Part shown: piece after piece, positions 43,098-52,667 of the stretch | How the letters are laid out: every line of letters starts with the position of its first letter | How positions within the stretch are numbered: the first letter of the stretch is position 1 | NCBI GenBank assembly: GCA_017452265.1 | Contig: JAFTMS010000031.1 | Coordinates: forward strand, 1-64,000 | DNA length: 64,000 bases | Source: Bacteroidales bacterium | GTDB lineage: Bacteria > Bacteroidota > Bacteroidia > Bacteroidales > UBA932 | Direction of reading: 5' to 3' | Program-made: the position numbers and the translations under genes | The notes under the pieces: generated by a model | Database searches by the model: none | What the model was told of the DNA's origin: nothing | The model's input: the letters and a program-made list of their open reading frames with translations, nothing else

Positions 43098-44642
43098 TTA
43101 TTTTCTGAGTGGTGAATTTACGATAAAGTTGCAGTATTCAAGGTACATTTCCCTGTCTTTTCCGTATGTGGATGTCGCGAGTTCATACATGGCGTCAGTG
43201 CCTGAATATGTGGCGATGCGCGCCTTTCCGTAGTGTCCCGAATCCTTGAGTCCGTTCATATAGTCACGCAGGAGCTGCCTGTTCCTTTCCGCGTATGGAT
43301 TTGGAGTGCCTGCTGAGCCGAGATCAGTGTCTGTGTAGAGCATTTCCAGAATTGATGAACTTGTCCTCGGTACGCCTTCCTCATATTGACTCCATCCCGA
43401 CTCTCCGTGCGTACCCTCGAACTCTATCTCCATTCCGAGCCCGTACATGTCCATGGCGCCGAAAACCCATGACCAGGATTTCTTCTGCTCCTTCTCCGGA
43501 TAGTCCCAGTATTTGTTCGGCTGTATCCACGTGTAGTCGATACCTAAGGCATCGGTCATATCATGTCCGTCGGCCTGATAGTACGGAATCCAGAAGAGAC
43601 CGTACTTCATGCTATGCAAATAATCAGAAACATCCGGGAGTATCTGATCCCATCTCTTGTAGGCGTAGTTCCAGCCCGAAGGCTTTGCTACCAGCTCCTC
43701 CGAAAGAATATAGAAACCGGCGAGTTCGAGGTTTTCCGGGGCCGCCTTGTCCCAGAGTTCGCGCACATAGTCTATGTACCACATGTATGCGAGAACCTGA
43801 TCGGAAGTTTCCTTGAAATCCAATTGCCTGCCGTGTACATTGCCCCAGTATGTCGTGGATGAGTTCTTGTCCGAGAAATATTCGAGCATCACAGGATCCG
43901 GCATAGTGATGACGACACAATGTCTGAAAGACGGCTTCCCGATGCGCGCAATGGCATCCGAAATGGCCTTGTCGAGCACGTCAGTTACTCCTCCTGAAGC
44001 AAGCCAGTAGTCTGCAAAGTCCTTCCAGGAGTCCTGAGAGGCCGATTTTGTGCCGTTTGCTATGCAGAGTGACACGCCTCTGGAAGCATCCTCGCCTCCG
44101 ATGAAAAGGAATGCCTCATGCAGCCATCTTTCTTTTCCGTCTTTATCCGTGAATGTAAGGTGGGGGGCGATCCGGTCTGAGTCCCAGGTGTTCGGGGTCT
44201 TTTTCGTCATGCCTCCCGGAATCAGGTCAAGGTCGGCAAACGACGGGATCTCTTCCCTGGCCGCCTCCCAATCGTAAAGGAACGGTGTGGTTATCGTGAG
44301 TTTATGGACGGAACTGTACATGTCTCCTCGTATGCCCACAGCATAGATCATATATTCCCTTTCACGCTCCAGTCCCGGGACGGTAATCTTTCCGCCCTCT
44401 TCGGCATAGCCCTCTTCGACGATTTTTATGGCATCCGGCTCATCGGCGACCGGACTTTCCATGGCGAGGGCATATACCTCGTCCGTGTTCACGCTCTTTA
44501 TGGAAAGCGTCACATACGAGTCGGCTATGTTCTCTACCGAGATCTCTATCGCCGGCTTGGGAGTATAGGAAGGCTTGCCCTCCTCTTCGCACGAGACGGA
44601 GAGAAGGGTTAAAGCCAAAAGTATATTCAATCGTTTGAACAT
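43098..44642 (-). CDS. DUF4855 lipoprotein with N-terminal Fn3-like domain
   Basis: A 514-residue lipoprotein (SVSC, Cys18). A fibronectin-III-like domain (about 30-120) precedes a DUF4855 domain (about 125-514) homologous to that of the neighbouring 1084-residue protein: IGKPSFRH, STTYWGNVHGRQLDF, AGFYILSEELV (308-318), GMEIEFEGTHGES (403-415) and YSGTDAMYELATS all have counterparts there. It lacks the DUF6259 part. The start overlaps the DUF1735 gene stop (TGATG). Probably exposed at the cell surface and acts on the PUL glycan. Confidence 0.78.
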   Translation of the reverse strand: MFKRLNILLALTLLSVSCEEEGKPSYTPKPAIEISVENIADSYVTLSIKSVNTDEVYALAMESPVADEPDAIKIVEEGYAEEGGKITVPGLEREREYMIYAVGIRGDMYSSVHKLTITTPFLYDWEAAREEIPSFADLDLIPGGMTKKTPNTWDSDRIAPHLTFTDKDGKERWLHEAFLFIGGEDASRGVSLCIANGTKSASQDSWKDFADYWLASGGVTDVLDKAISDAIARIGKPSFRHCVVITMPDPVMLEYFSDKNSSTTYWGNVHGRQLDFKETSDQVLAYMWYIDYVRELWDKAAPENLELAGFYILSEELVAKPSGWNYAYKRWDQILPDVSDYLHSMKYGLFWIPYYQADGHDMTDALGIDYTWIQPNKYWDYPEKEQKKSWSWVFGAMDMYGLGMEIEFEGTHGESGWSQYEEGVPRTSSSILEMLYTDTDLGSAGTPNPYAERNRQLLRDYMNGLKDSGHYGKARIATYSGTDAMYELATSTYGKDREMYLEYCNFIVNSPLRK

Positions 44643-46621
44643 CAGTTCATCTTGTATAGAACGAGGCCTCCACCGGATTGCATTGCAGCAAGATAAGTGT
44701 CTCCCGATCCGGTCACATGCACGGCGCAGTCGCCTACCTGATAACCATCTTCTATAGGAGATTTGATGCTGAAATCTATGCCGGAAGGATCCTGTACAGG
44801 TGCCTCAAATGCAATTACCTTATTTTCGAGAGCCGCCTGCAGTCCGGCTGCGGTGCCGTCGTGTTCAAGCACGATGACTCTTCCTTGGGTCTTTGTCTCC
44901 TCCAGCTGGAAATAAGCGATGTAGTGCTTGTTTCCGTTGTCGAAGAAGTTGAAACCGTATGCTCTTGTATAATCGGCTTCACTTGTCCAGTTCACTGCAG
45001 CTCCATCAGCAGAGAATGCGAATCCGGTCTGTGTGGTGATGACAGCAGGAGTGAATGTTCCCGGATATAGGCCGAGGTCAGTGATTGTGCTTGCTGCAAG
45101 CATCGACGGGTCACCCCATGTTATCGCACCGTTAGGCCAATAGGATGTATATGCATCCGTGCTGTTGGCAGTGTCTGCACCACCGTTAGGCAAGCCGTTC
45201 ACGATATCTACCCTTACTGCCTGATATGGCTTGTTGTAGTCCGGAAGGATGATGGAACCGGACTGCCAGGTGCCGTTGTATACCATTTTGTCTCCAAGAC
45301 GGCGTCCTGCGTTTGTGACGGCAAATACCAAAGGCGGATTGTTGATGCCGTTGACCCACGCATAGAACTTATTGGTCTCTGATATTCCGAGATTACCTGC
45401 AAGAAGGATGTCTTTGCCGCCATTCACGGTCTCATCGGTATTCTTCACGACTCTGACGAAAGACAACGGGTACGTTCCGCCTGCGACTCCCTCGATATTC
45501 ACGTCTTCTATGACAGAAGCATCAGATATGCTGATGGCTTTGATGCATATCTTGCTTGCGCTTGAACTTGCAATATATACATACTCGTCATCCATCGTCA
45601 TGTTTCTGTCGGTATTCAGGTCGAATCCTAACGGCTGATACCAAGGAAGCGCCGAGGACGTTGAATAAAGTCCCCATACACGGCTGAAGAGTTGCGGAGG
45701 GATCGGCTCAAGACCCTTGATCACGATGAATGTGGTACCGTTGTCCGTTTCCACGCCGTCGATGCTCATTCCCTTGATCTTCACAGGTGCCACATAACCG
45801 TCCCAGTCCGTCTTCACGAGGCCTGTAGCCTCATCCACGAGTGCTGCTGTGTTGAGCGTGACAGGAAGGAGGGCGTATGACTCTCCTGCCTTTATGGTAG
45901 GATCGTTCCCGAGTGTCACGAGACCATCGGGAGCAAGTGTATATGCTGTACCGTTTGCCTCGTTGTAGGCGCTCACAAGACTCTCGTCCATTTCGAAGTG
46001 AACATCAAGGTCGATGCCCGGAATGGCCTTGTCTATGCGTACGGTAATGTTCATGGTTTCCTCTGCAGGTTCCGATTCCCACTCGATGGTCTTGCTGAGG
46101 AGTGTCTGCTCCGCAGTGACGGTAGACTTCACGAGGTTGAGGATGAAAAGGTTTCTGCCTTCATTCACATCAAGATCGTCCGAATGGAGCACGACAGGAA
46201 TGCAGTACGAGTTTTCAGGCTCTTCGGACATGTAACCGGCAACTTTTGCAATATCCCATGAGATAGTCGCCGACTTCGTCACTTCCTTTGTGCCGAAAGA
46301 GATGCTTTCAGTGCTGAATGAATAGAACTGGCCGTCTTTCGGAAGCGGAAAATAGCTTGTTTCGAACTCCTTGTTGTATGCAATAAGGTCGCTGTTGGAT
46401 GTGGAAATTTCCACGGTTCCTTCGTTGAGGCCCTTTCCGCTCTTTATGATGGCGAAGTCGTATGAACCGCCGTAAATCGGAAGGGTAACCACATTATCAT
46501 TCTCGGCATTATTGAAACCGAATGAATCATCAGGCAGAAAGTTGTTTCTGTCGTCCGCACATGACGCCACGGATGCAACCGTCAGTGCAGAAAGCATGAT
46601 ATTCTTTAAAATCTTCTTCAT
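44642..46621 (-). CDS. DUF1735 surface glycan-binding lipoprotein (SusE/F position)
   Basis: A 659-residue lipoprotein (SVASC, Cys21) directly after SusD, where SusE/F-like binding proteins are encoded. Two DUF1735-type beta domains (about 45-170 and 175-310) carry the typical IYGGSYDFAIIKSGKG and AYNEANGTAYTLAPDG patterns. The C-terminal 350 residues (from LFSRVWGLYST) form a DUF5018-like, possibly propeller-like domain shared with the lone lipoprotein at 34,694. It would hold the substrate for SusCD at the cell surface. Confidence 0.82.
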   Translation of the reverse strand: MKKILKNIMLSALTVASVASCADDRNNFLPDDSFGFNNAENDNVVTLPIYGGSYDFAIIKSGKGLNEGTVEISTSNSDLIAYNKEFETSYFPLPKDGQFYSFSTESISFGTKEVTKSATISWDIAKVAGYMSEEPENSYCIPVVLHSDDLDVNEGRNLFILNLVKSTVTAEQTLLSKTIEWESEPAEETMNITVRIDKAIPGIDLDVHFEMDESLVSAYNEANGTAYTLAPDGLVTLGNDPTIKAGESYALLPVTLNTAALVDEATGLVKTDWDGYVAPVKIKGMSIDGVETDNGTTFIVIKGLEPIPPQLFSRVWGLYSTSSALPWYQPLGFDLNTDRNMTMDDEYVYIASSSASKICIKAISISDASVIEDVNIEGVAGGTYPLSFVRVVKNTDETVNGGKDILLAGNLGISETNKFYAWVNGINNPPLVFAVTNAGRRLGDKMVYNGTWQSGSIILPDYNKPYQAVRVDIVNGLPNGGADTANSTDAYTSYWPNGAITWGDPSMLAASTITDLGLYPGTFTPAVITTQTGFAFSADGAAVNWTSEADYTRAYGFNFFDNGNKHYIAYFQLEETKTQGRVIVLEHDGTAAGLQAALENKVIAFEAPVQDPSGIDFSIKSPIEDGYQVGDCAVHVTGSGDTYLAAMQSGGGLVLYKMN

Positions 46622-46632
46622 GTTCTTTCAGA

Positions 46633-48615
46633 TTAGAATCCGTAGTTCTGTGTGAGGTTCGTCATTTCGGCGAGCTGGTCGCTGTCGAAAGGAAGCAGGT
46701 AGTCCTTGTCGCCGAACTTTGCATACTTTGCAAGAGGGAAATCCTCACTCGAACGTACCCATGAATCATGATAGTTCACAGGGTCGTTGAGATTGAGCGT
46801 CCAGTTGAGGCTCGGGAATTCTGTCTTGGCGGTCATCCAGCGGCAACTGTCGTAGAAATGCATAGGGCCTTCGATCGCGAACTCGATCATCTTCTCCTGA
46901 CGGAAGCACCAGCGGAGAAGTTCCGGATCACTGTCAATTCCCGGATATGCCTCCTTGAGAGAGTTAAGTCCTGAACGCTCACGGATCAAGTCGATGTATT
47001 TGATCGCTTCGTCGTAGTCTCCTGTCTCAATGCAGCATTCAGCATAGTTGAAATACACTTCTGCGAGGCGGAAAGCAGGGAATACATACTTGATCGACTG
47101 GTAGTCTGATCCAACGTCGAGCGGGTTGTCGGCCTTGTAGAGACGACGCCACGCGTAACCGAAATAGTTATTCGAAGATGTCTGGTCCCAACGCTCGCAG
47201 AGTGCACCTGAGCCTCTCCAGAAATGGCACCTCATATCTTCAGCAGTCCATTCTGCCTTTGAGGTTTTAGGATTGGTCATGGTCTTGAGGGCAGGGTCGC
47301 AAGGCCAGTAGTAACCGTTAGGAATCAAGGATGCATAGTAGCGTGGCTCGCGGTTGAGTGTCGAGTTGTGTGCCTCGAACTCAGGAGCCCAGTCTGCGTC
47401 GATCTGCTGTCTGATGGTCGTGAAGCCTTCTGCCACATAACCGGACTGTTCATCTATTACAGGTTTCGAATAGTCGTTCATTCCTGTAGTCCTGTCATAT
47501 CCCGTCACAGGGTAGCGTCCGGTCTCGAACATTGCGTACGCGTCCACAAGCTTGAATGAAGGAGTCAGTGACTGCCATCCTTCGACGGTGATGTTGCGCG
47601 GTGCGCATGCTCCGATGAATCCGCCTGTACGTCCGAGCCAGTCGGTGTAGAAATTCATCCACCATCCCCAGATGGTCTCCTCGTTCCACTGCTTGAAGAA
47701 GATCTGCTGGTAGTTGCGGACTCCGTCTGTAAACTTGTCGCCTGTGGTTTCATCAGCTTTCACAAGACTGTACATGTTGAGGTCGATGATTTCCTTTGCA
47801 GCCTTCTTTGCAGTTTCCCATTTCGTTTCATCGTACTGTTGAGGGAAGATCTTATCGCCATAGCAGTTGGTCATCCCCTTGTACAGTTCGTTGCCGTTGA
47901 AAAGAGGTGATGCCGCATAAAGAAGCACTCTTGATTTCACGGCCATAGCCGCACCCTTGGTCGCACGTCCCATATCCGAAGATTCCTGAAGACCCACTTC
48001 AGTGATGCTGAACGGAAGCACCTCGATGGCCTTGTCAAGTTCGGAGACGATGAAATCGATATTCTCGTCCAGGGTGTTGCGGTCAAGAGACTCTCCCAGC
48101 ACATCTGTCGGCGCAGCCTGATCGCCCCAGATTATCACCGGTCCATAGGTGCGTAAGAGGAGGAAATAATAGTATGCACGCATGAAACGTGCCTCAGCCT
48201 TCATATAGTCGCGTACACGCTGGTTGTCCTCCACGTCAAGGTGTATGTTATCGATGACGAGGGTGCAGTGCGCGATGGCCTTGTAATAGTTCTCCCACAT
48301 AAAGTATCCGGTGATGGATGCCGGACTGTAGTCTCCTACGCGAAGGTCGAAGACCGTGTTGGCGTATGCCGATGCGTTCACCTGACGTGCATCTGTACGG
48401 CCTGAAAAACCTCCCTCGGAGGAAGCGTCCACTGGATTTTCCTCCTTAGGAAGATATGCATACATATGTGCCGCCAACTGCCTTGCAGTACCTCTCTTGC
48501 TGAACATCTCTTCAAGAGTGGCCTGATCCTGCAGTTCTACGTCGAAATAGGAGTCGCAGGAAAGTGCAGACATTGCAAGCAGAACGATTGCTGATAATGT
48601 TATTATTCTTTTCAT
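46633..48615 (-). CDS. SusD/RagB-family surface glycan-binding protein
   Basis: The lid lipoprotein of a SusC transporter. The 660-residue protein starts with a lipoprotein signal (SALSC, Cys20), then shows the N-terminal SusD-like region with TPR helices (ARFMRAYYYFLLLRTYGPVIIW is the hallmark, here spanning about residues 142-163) and a C-terminal RagB domain (FPAFRLAEVYFNYAECCIE; FAIEGPMHFYDSCRW). It is 12 bp downstream of susC. Confidence 0.95.
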   Translation of the reverse strand: MKRIITLSAIVLLAMSALSCDSYFDVELQDQATLEEMFSKRGTARQLAAHMYAYLPKEENPVDASSEGGFSGRTDARQVNASAYANTVFDLRVGDYSPASITGYFMWENYYKAIAHCTLVIDNIHLDVEDNQRVRDYMKAEARFMRAYYYFLLLRTYGPVIIWGDQAAPTDVLGESLDRNTLDENIDFIVSELDKAIEVLPFSITEVGLQESSDMGRATKGAAMAVKSRVLLYAASPLFNGNELYKGMTNCYGDKIFPQQYDETKWETAKKAAKEIIDLNMYSLVKADETTGDKFTDGVRNYQQIFFKQWNEETIWGWWMNFYTDWLGRTGGFIGACAPRNITVEGWQSLTPSFKLVDAYAMFETGRYPVTGYDRTTGMNDYSKPVIDEQSGYVAEGFTTIRQQIDADWAPEFEAHNSTLNREPRYYASLIPNGYYWPCDPALKTMTNPKTSKAEWTAEDMRCHFWRGSGALCERWDQTSSNNYFGYAWRRLYKADNPLDVGSDYQSIKYVFPAFRLAEVYFNYAECCIETGDYDEAIKYIDLIRERSGLNSLKEAYPGIDSDPELLRWCFRQEKMIEFAIEGPMHFYDSCRWMTAKTEFPSLNWTLNLNDPVNYHDSWVRSSEDFPLAKYAKFGDKDYLLPFDSDQLAEMTNLTQNYGF

Positions 48616-48627
48616 TTACTATTCTGA

Positions 48628-51600
48628 TTAGAAGTTGACGTTCAATCCGATACTTACGTTACGCGTGATAGGGTATTTCGTACCGTATGCTGTATCAAGT
48701 TCGGGATCCCAGAGCTTGAACTTGGAGAATGTGAGAAGATTGGTGCCTGCAACATAGATGCGGAGGGCCTGGATTTTTGCCTTCTTTGTCCATGTCTTAG
48801 GGAAAGTATAGCCGATTTCTGCATTCTTGAGACGGAGGAAGCTCATGTCGCGTGTCCAGTAGTCTGATGTCTGCACGTTGTTGTTGGAGCGTGTGGTTCC
48901 GAGTCTCGGATAAGGAGCATCAGCGTTGTTGTTGTCCACTGTCCAGTGATTCTGCGCCACATCTTTGAATACCTGTCCAGTTAGCTGAGGTGATGAAGAG
49001 GCACCATACAGATTCGAACCTCCGATCTGACGTGATACGTGGGCCACGCCGTTGAAGAAAACAGACACGTCAAATCCCTTCCATCCTGCGCTGACACCGA
49101 AACCGTAGTTGATTTCAGGATATATGGTGTAGCCGATGGAAACCTTGTCGTACTGGTCTACAACACCGTCACCGTTGATGTCGCGGTACTTGATGTCACC
49201 CGGCTGCACGTCTCCGAAGGTCTGTGTCGGCCAGTTCTCTATCTCCTCCCAGCTTGTGAAAAGACCTTCAGAAATGAGGCCTTTTCTCTGTCCATAGGCA
49301 AAGCCCACTTCGTTGAGGTATTCCTCCACCTGTGACGGCTGGTCATTGTAGATGAGCCGGTTACGGTTAAATGTGAAGTTTCCTCTTGCTGAGAGACGGA
49401 AGCCGTTGGCGAATACGTGGTCATATTCTGCGGACATGTCAAATCCTCTGTTCAGCATTTCTCCGATGTTCACATACTGGTCTTTCTGGAGACCCACAGC
49501 TGAAGGCGTGGACTGGCGCATGAGGAAGATGCCGTCACGATAGTCCTGGAATATATCCGCCTGGAGCGTGAAGTCGTTGAAGAGGCCGAGTTCGATACCG
49601 ATGTTGGCCTTTGTCGCCTCTTCCCATTCCACATATGCGTTTCCTTCTTCGTCAGTGGTGATACCTCCGACGGTGACATATCCTGTTGCCGATGAGTTCG
49701 GAACAGTACCCCAGGCCGCGCCGGTCGCGTTTGTATTGAGGGTGGTGTTGTATGCGAAGCGGCGTGAACCTCCGATTTCGTCGTTACCTACTTTTCCGTA
49801 TGATGCCTTGAATTTAAGGAGGTTGATCACATCAGAAACACCTTCCCACCAAGGCTCGTTGCTTATCATATATCCGATTGCCAAGGCAGGGAAGAAACCG
49901 AACCTGTGGCCAGGAGCAAAATTCTCAGAACCGTTGTAACCCATGTTGAACTCGGCGAAATAGCGGTCCTTGTATGAATATGTCGCACGTGCCGCCACAC
50001 CCATGGACTTGTAAGGGAAGGCGGCGATGTATGTGCCCGGATTCGTAAGATGGAGGCTTCTCATACTGTAGAGAGCCATTGCGCTGACACGGTGTGCATA
50101 TGCGAACTGGCGCTCGTAGGTGACAGAACCTTCGAAGTTGATGTATCTTGAGTTCTGAGATTTGGTATTAGGCACGCTTGTGCTGAGGGAGATGTATCCG
50201 GCATAGTCGTCGATGACCTCATACTGAAGTTCTCCTGTTTCCGAATTTCGTCCTATTGCCCTGTATGTCTTAGGCAGAATGCTTCTCGTAAGGACGTTGG
50301 TGTTGGTCGCATCGAAAGAGAACGCCACTCTTGCCTTGAGGCCTTCTGTCACGAAATCAGAGAAATCCTGCTCAAGGGATACGGTGGTCTGAGCCACGTT
50401 GCTGCTTGTATTGGCGTATCCTCTTTCGTTAAGGAGATTATACGGGTTTGCTGTGCCCTTGATGGCCGCGAGGGTTCCGTCTGAATATTTAAGCGGAATC
50501 GCAGTCGGAGTCATGACCATAGTCTGCTGGAGAAGGGCGTCAAGACCTGCTGCCGGGGCATTCTTCACGGTAAACTGCGTGGAGAGGTTCATGCCGAGAA
50601 CGGTTGATTTCGTGAGGTTGATGTCCACGTTTGTACGGAAATTGAACTTCTGGTAGCTCATCTGAGCATCGTAGCGGTCGTTTGAAGCGGTGTTGAGAAT
50701 ACCGTCCTCAAGGTAGTATGAGCCTCCGACGTAATAACGTACCGACTTTGTACCTCCGGTCACGCTGACGTTGGCTCTTGTCGTCATAGCCTGATTCTTG
50801 AAGACTTCGTTCACCCAGTCTACGGACGGATAGATGTCCGGATCTGCATTCGGATCTCCCATAGCCGTCAGCATGAACTGCTCCTTCTGATATGGCGTGT
50901 AGATTGCGTCCTGTCCGCTGTTTATATACATATTGTTGAGGAAGTCGATGAATTCCCCGGTGTCTGCCATTTCAGGAAGTTTCACAGGAGAGGTTATACC
51001 TGTCTCTACCTTGATGTTGAGCTGGGGCTTGGATTCTGAACCTCGGCGCGTGGTGATGAGGACGATACCGTTCGCACCGCGCACACCATACAGTGCTGTT
51101 GCAGAGGCATCCTTGAGAATCGAGAGTGAGGCGATATCCTCTGTGTCAACCATGTCCATGCTGCGTTCTACACCATCCACGAGGATGAGCGGTGTCGAGT
51201 TGGCTCCGAATGTACTTACGCCTCGGATCCAGAAGTCTGCCGAAGCACCGGGTTCACCGGTTTTCTGGATTGCAACCACACCGGCCAGTTTTCCGGCCAG
51301 ACTTGTAGAAAGATTACCTTGTGACTGTGCAAGGGTAGTCATGTCCACGGTGCTGATGGATCCGATTACTGAAGCCTTTCTCTGCGTACCGTAGGCCACT
51401 TTCACAACTCCTTCGAGTTCATTGGCTGCCGGAACGAGCTTGATTGTAAGTTTGGTCTGGTCGCCGACTGTCACTTCTTCGTCGAGATAGCCGAGGAAGG
51501 ATGCGACAAGCACATCTGAAGGGGATACACTGATGTTGAAGCGTCCCTGGTCGTCTGTCATGGCGCCTCTTGTCTCTCCCTTTACTACAACGTAGGCACC

Positions 51601-51750
51601 GGCTACTCCTGTGTCTGTCTCATCGAGGATGACACCGGTGACGTTTCTGTCTTGCGCGGACGCCGGCTGGACTGCCAACGCAGCACAAACGAGCATCAGG
51701 CAGGATGCAAGCATCTTCCCGAGTGCTGTCATACGTGTTTTGATCATCAT
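48628..51750 (-). CDS. SusC/RagA-family TonB-dependent outer-membrane transporter
   Basis: Imports oligosaccharides with SusD, powered by TonB. From ATG 51,750 the protein has 1040 residues. It has a signal peptide (cleavage near PASAQD), a carboxypeptidase-like domain (VTGVILDETDTGVAGAYVVV), a plug (SLSILKDASATALYGVRGANG), and a 22-strand barrel ending PITRNVSIGLNVNF. No STN domain is present, so it is not of the anti-sigma-coupled type. The longer in-frame reading into the gap would start at a non-ATG codon. Only 26 bp separate it from the ROK kinase gene, so it is inside the operon rather than first. Confidence 0.96.
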   Translation of the reverse strand: MMIKTRMTALGKMLASCLMLVCAALAVQPASAQDRNVTGVILDETDTGVAGAYVVVKGETRGAMTDDQGRFNISVSPSDVLVASFLGYLDEEVTVGDQTKLTIKLVPAANELEGVVKVAYGTQRKASVIGSISTVDMTTLAQSQGNLSTSLAGKLAGVVAIQKTGEPGASADFWIRGVSTFGANSTPLILVDGVERSMDMVDTEDIASLSILKDASATALYGVRGANGIVLITTRRGSESKPQLNIKVETGITSPVKLPEMADTGEFIDFLNNMYINSGQDAIYTPYQKEQFMLTAMGDPNADPDIYPSVDWVNEVFKNQAMTTRANVSVTGGTKSVRYYVGGSYYLEDGILNTASNDRYDAQMSYQKFNFRTNVDINLTKSTVLGMNLSTQFTVKNAPAAGLDALLQQTMVMTPTAIPLKYSDGTLAAIKGTANPYNLLNERGYANTSSNVAQTTVSLEQDFSDFVTEGLKARVAFSFDATNTNVLTRSILPKTYRAIGRNSETGELQYEVIDDYAGYISLSTSVPNTKSQNSRYINFEGSVTYERQFAYAHRVSAMALYSMRSLHLTNPGTYIAAFPYKSMGVAARATYSYKDRYFAEFNMGYNGSENFAPGHRFGFFPALAIGYMISNEPWWEGVSDVINLLKFKASYGKVGNDEIGGSRRFAYNTTLNTNATGAAWGTVPNSSATGYVTVGGITTDEEGNAYVEWEEATKANIGIELGLFNDFTLQADIFQDYRDGIFLMRQSTPSAVGLQKDQYVNIGEMLNRGFDMSAEYDHVFANGFRLSARGNFTFNRNRLIYNDQPSQVEEYLNEVGFAYGQRKGLISEGLFTSWEEIENWPTQTFGDVQPGDIKYRDINGDGVVDQYDKVSIGYTIYPEINYGFGVSAGWKGFDVSVFFNGVAHVSRQIGGSNLYGASSSPQLTGQVFKDVAQNHWTVDNNNADAPYPRLGTTRSNNNVQTSDYWTRDMSFLRLKNAEIGYTFPKTWTKKAKIQALRIYVAGTNLLTFSKFKLWDPELDTAYGTKYPITRNVSIGLNVNF

Positions 51751-51776
51751 AATAAGGTTGGTTAATATATTTACTG

Positions 51777-52667
51777 TCAATTTGTTTCAGTCAGGGATGC
51801 GGCTCCTGCGAGCACTGTGCCCTGTATGTCTTCAAGCACTGAAATGCCGATGCCTTCTCCAAGTCCTGACTTTATCGTGGCTTCCATAAGGTCGAAGGAT
51901 TTCGAGATCTGGCCTCCGAAGAGGATATGCCTTATGCCGAGTCTTGAAATCACGCTTCCGGCCCCATCGACATAATGTCCTGCTGCCTCTTCGAATGCCT
52001 CGCAGGCCGCCGCATCGCCTTTCCGTGCCTTGGCGGCAATCTCCTTCACGTCTTCGCCTTCTGCAAGTTGTCCGCCCCTTTCGGAGTAGAAACGGAGTAT
52101 GGCACGTCTCGACGCATAGTCTTCGAGGATACCGTCTCTGTATGGCATGTTCCATATCTTCACGGCCGGCGAACCGTTCTCATCTTCCTGCACCTCTCCA
52201 TCCTTCGAATATGCGAATCCGAGTCCGGTTCCGAATGTGGACAGGGCGACGTTTCCTTCGCTCAGTTCCGGATGGAGTGTGAGTGCGCCGAGCAGCGCTC
52301 CGTTCACGTCGTGCACGAATCCGAGCCTTGTGTCCGGGTCTATGACGTCTGCGAGTATCTCACGGAACGTCTTTCCGTATACGGAGGCGAACTTGTGCTT
52401 CATCAGGAATGTTCCGCTGTGGTAGTCGAAAGGGCCCGGAATCGCCGCGCAGACAGCCTTGACGGCATATCCTTCTTCTGCGGCGCGCCTTGCCTGCACT
52501 CCGACAGCCTCGCGGAAGGCCTCCTCTATTTCCTCCGCAGAACCGTCCGACGCAATGGGGGTGCTTGCGAAAGTTCCCCCGACAGCTCCCTTTCCGGAGA
52601 TGCCGAGGGCGGACTTTACGAATGTTCCTCCTACGTCGAGCAGGATTATGCGGCTATTTTTCGTCAT
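51777..52667 (-). CDS. ROK-family sugar kinase without the zinc motif
   Basis: A 296-residue ROK protein, probably phosphorylating a hexose or N-acetylhexosamine in the cytoplasm. The ATP loop LDVGGTFVKSALG (about 9-21), AAIPGPFDY and the catalytic-Asp segment VHDVNGALLGAL (Asp in HDVN) are present. The usual zinc-binding CxCGxxGCxE is replaced by NMPYRDGILE ahead of DYASRRAI, so all zinc cysteines are missing. It overlaps the upstream gene by 14 bp. Confidence 0.85.
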   Translation of the reverse strand: MTKNSRIILLDVGGTFVKSALGISGKGAVGGTFASTPIASDGSAEEIEEAFREAVGVQARRAAEEGYAVKAVCAAIPGPFDYHSGTFLMKHKFASVYGKTFREILADVIDPDTRLGFVHDVNGALLGALTLHPELSEGNVALSTFGTGLGFAYSKDGEVQEDENGSPAVKIWNMPYRDGILEDYASRRAILRFYSERGGQLAEGEDVKEIAAKARKGDAAACEAFEEAAGHYVDGAGSVISRLGIRHILFGGQISKSFDLMEATIKSGLGEGIGISVLEDIQGTVLAGAASLTETN

